In this document: in pieces, positions 61,708-64,000 of the stretch
How the letters are laid out: the number at the start of each line of letters is the position of its first letter
How positions within the stretch are numbered: the stretch's first letter is position 1
Assembly (NCBI GenBank): GCA_951799445.1
Contig: OX637295.1
Span: 10,664,001-10,728,000 of the forward strand
Direction of reading: 5' to 3'
Origin: Pseudisothecium myosuroides
Lineage: Eukaryota; Streptophyta; Bryopsida; Hypnales; Lembophyllaceae
DNA length: 64,000 nt
Notes under the pieces: model-generated
What the model was told of the DNA's origin: nothing
Seen by the model: only the letters and a program-made list of their open reading frames with translations
Databases searched by the model: none
Program-made: the position numbers and the translations under genes

Positions 61708-62425
61708 ACAAACAGAAAGCTCTATGCACAAAAGAATACAAAGGGTTTGTTTTGAGGTGTTTGGACACACGTTGTGAAAGTTATATTTTTCCAAAATAAA
61801 AGATAATTTAATTCAAATAACAACTTTCACACCATAGCTCCGAATGCCACAAAATTGGCACAAATAGAAAGCTCTGTGCACAAATGAGTGCAAAGGCTTT
61901 GTTTTGTGGCATTTGGATATGCAATGTGAAAGTTAGGTTTTTTCCAAAATAAAAGATAATTTAATTCAATTTTGTGATTAATAAAAACTTTGAAATTCAA
62001 TAACTTTCACATCGTAGGTCCAAATGCCACAAAACAAAGCGTGCATCCTCCTTGCCAAAAAAATTCCAACAATATTAAAAACGCCTCCGGGTGCCAAACA
62101 GTTTCTTAGATCTCAGAGTATTTAATAAAACAAAACAAACAATTAACCTAATATGAGGTATAGACTAGTGGGCTTTACGCCTTTCCCACAACCAAAATAA
62201 AAGTATAAGTAATTTGTTAATTTGTTAAAACTTTAAAATTCAATATTTGTTATGTACAAAGGATTGTAAGGGCTTGGTTGGGGTGTGAGAAGTTGCTTTC
62301 TTGGTACAAAAAGAATACAAATAGAAAGCTTTATATACAAAGGAGTGCAAGGGCTTTGTTTTGTGGCATTTGGACATGCAATGTAAAAGTTATGTTTTTT
62401 CCAAAATAAATAATAATTTAATTTA
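61708..62425. repeat. Three related about 108-bp units plus an inverted piece
   Basis: Direct copies at about 61708-61815, 61861-61968 and 62317-62425 share AAATAGAAAGCTCTGTGCAC, GGCTTTGTTTTGTGGCATTT, GGACATGCAATGTGAAAGTT and CCAAAATAAAAGATAATTTA. An inverted piece at 61991-62042 (AACTTTCACATCGTAGGTCC, AATGCCACAAAACAAAGC) lies between copies 2 and 3, so part of this locus can fold into a long hairpin. Confidence 0.78.
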
Positions 62426-63208
62426 ATTTTTATGGACCCCATTGGAATCCCAATGTAGGAACACCGTGCCTTGTTGGGAACTTTGGGAGCGGGGAACGCC
62501 AGGAACAAATGCCGTGTACATCCTTTGTGTCAAGAACTTTGCCTCTTCTCCAATGAGAGCTCGAGCTTTGAGAATTCTCTGGTGCACGATAAGCCACACA
62601 ATTTTCGGATTTGCACATTTTGAGTCGAACAGGTTTGCTAGACTCGGAGAGATTCGAATTGGTGGAAATGCACAGAAGGAGAAGAGATCATTTTAGTCTT
62701 GGGAGGCAATTTTGTTTCAAGGTTTTAGGTCTAGAGTTTAGGTCTAGAGTTTTTAGGTTTTTAGGTTTCTTTTGGTACTTATAATTGCTGTTGAAAAAAC
62801 CCATTTGTGCAAGTTCAATGGAAAAAGAACAACAAATGAACATTTTAATACCCTAATATTTATTCAAAGCACTCCAAGAATAAATTTTTTCGAAGACAGT
62901 AGGAGAAGTTGGAACACCTGGAGAAGAGCTGCAGCAGTGTCCATGGAAAGGTTTATACCCAACATATCCAGCAGCTGCAAATACGCACCAAACAAATTAC
63001 CACCTATGCCTCCGTATGCAACTGGTAAATTATGTGCAGAAGTTGAATGATTTCCGACTGGTTGCAGTGGTGAAACTGTACTTTGTTTCGCAGGTTTGAC
63101 ATGTCTTGCACCATGGTTTCCTTCTCTTCAAATCCATCATATTCCTGACACCTGCCAAATGAAGAGTAACTCCTTGTCACACAATCAATGAGAGAAGAGT
63201 AATATCTA
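62426..63208. other. Intergenic
   Basis: The frames at 62442-62696 and 62772-63050 show no recognised motif. A short TTTAGGTCTAGAG duplication lies at about 62724-62750. No gene is supported. Confidence 0.35.
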
Positions 63209-63396
63209 CACTGAATAGGGGTATTAAGGGGACCAAAAAATTAAAGGGACTTATCTTGGAAAACTATAGATGTTTGAAACATGATGTACAATCTCCGGAC
63301 ACCTCAATAACTATTGATGTACAGAAAAGATAGATATTTATATAGTGTGAAATGTCAATCAATTAGTATGGGTCCCTTTAATACCCCTATTCAGTG
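63209..63396. mobile_element. TA-flanked foldback-family MITE, 188 bp
   Basis: Ends CACTGAATAGGGGTATTAA and, complemented from the right, CACTGAATAGGGGTATTAAA, followed by GGGACC, are near-perfect inverted repeats flanked by TA (63207-63208, 63397-63398). The word TTTATATAGTGTGAAATGTC and ATTAGTATGG parallel the element at 26277-26747, so both belong to one family of different length. Confidence 0.88.
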
Positions 63397-63528
63397 TAGC
63401 TTGCTTCTAAACCTCTAATTCAAAGAAGGGTGATCAAATAAAGAAAACAACAGAACGTACCTCAGCACCGACGAAGTCGCTGTTGCAGATTAACGTTCTC
63501 CACATCCAGCTTCACTTGATCAAGATCA

Positions 63529-63938
63529 AGGTAGGAGGCTCAAAAATGGAGCATCTAAGGTCTGGTCCACCTTTTTGATGTATTTCCTTGGACGTGAATA
63601 TTTTTAACTCATTTTTCAGATAAAGAGAAATTGATGAGGAATCTAACCCAAGTGGTTTTATATTTTTCCAAGCATTTTTGAATTACTTATGGATTTTCAA
63701 ACGAGTTGGGTCGTAGGTCCCTATTTGTGACCCCAGGTCTTTCATAAACGGTTCACTTGCAATTCTAAATAAAAATGGGGAAAGCAAAGAGAATGATTGG
63801 CTCTTGCAATTAATAATGTTTTTTTCCTTGATTCATTCAATGACTGTACTAGTCAATTTCAAAACCAACTCATGTCCATTTCACAACCATTTATAGGGTC
63901 CATTCTTAGTGCCTGCTCCATTTTACAGCCTCCTACCT
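63529..63938. mobile_element. AGGTAGGAGG-family element, copy C
   Basis: Ends AGGTAGGAGGCTCAAAAATG (left) and, complemented from the right, AGGTAGGAGGCTGTAAAATG followed by GAGCA are near-perfect inverted repeats. Right flank is TA; the left flank is CA, presumably a mutated TA. The interior has GAATCTAACCCAAGTGG, the family word. The open frame at 63797 to the window edge runs over its end and is not coding. Confidence 0.85.
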
Positions 63939-64000
63939 TATTGCACATCAGCTCTAATTCTGAAAGATCCCCTAAACTCTCTTCTGCATCACAAGGCTGA

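Noticed and set aside
1..64000. tRNA, rRNA, organelle insertions, retroviral or caulimoviral sequence
   Set aside because: No cloverleaf, rRNA core motif, plastid or mitochondrial gene, or reverse transcriptase/RNase H motif was recognised by eye; a profile search would be needed to exclude short decayed copies.

Overview
The window looks like nuclear DNA of a land plant. It is AT-rich and gene-poor, all confident genes carry GT-AG introns except one, and a KANADI-type GARP transcription factor and a DWF5-type sterol reductase are present. The sequence does not fix the species; gene content and transposon types would fit a bryophyte, lycophyte or fern, and that placement is an inference.

Four host genes are supported, all on the minus strand: a KANADI transcription factor (21958-23761, 4 coding exons), 7-dehydrocholesterol reductase/DWF5 (36184-44866, 12 exons reconstructed with consistent phases, 454 codons), a TOM1-like VHS-GAT sorting protein (46068-50902, 9 exons, 624 codons) and the spliceosomal tri-snRNP protein PRP6/STABILIZED1 (56322-59369, one coding exon, 1015 codons). 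They do not form a pathway: abaxial or organ patterning, sterol/brassinosteroid biosynthesis, ubiquitin-dependent endosomal sorting and pre-mRNA splicing.

Most of the remainder is transposon-derived. From left to right: a 7-exon, lightly disabled Plavaka-like transposase gene (1928-5543); tandem duplications and an AAT microsatellite (7.3-7.6 kb); a complete non-autonomous CACTA element with a CCA target duplication (12400-14608); Stowaway-like TACTCCCTC elements (15.7, 19.0, 39.5, 48.8 kb); a four-copy, TA-flanked AGGTAGGAGG family (14.7, 38.3, 49.2, 63.5 kb); two TA-flanked foldback elements (26.3, 63.2 kb); a TTAA-flanked, piggyBac-like CCCCTAAA family concentrated in 27-35 kb with one copy in a DWF5 intron; and two retroposon insertions with clear target duplications (34.0, 55.1 kb). 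The introns of DWF5 and the TOM1-like gene hold several of these elements, which largely explains the size of DWF5.

Stretches at 9.1-12.4, 16.3-21.9, 29.3-32.1, 52.3-54.9 and 60-61.7 kb show no gene I can support.
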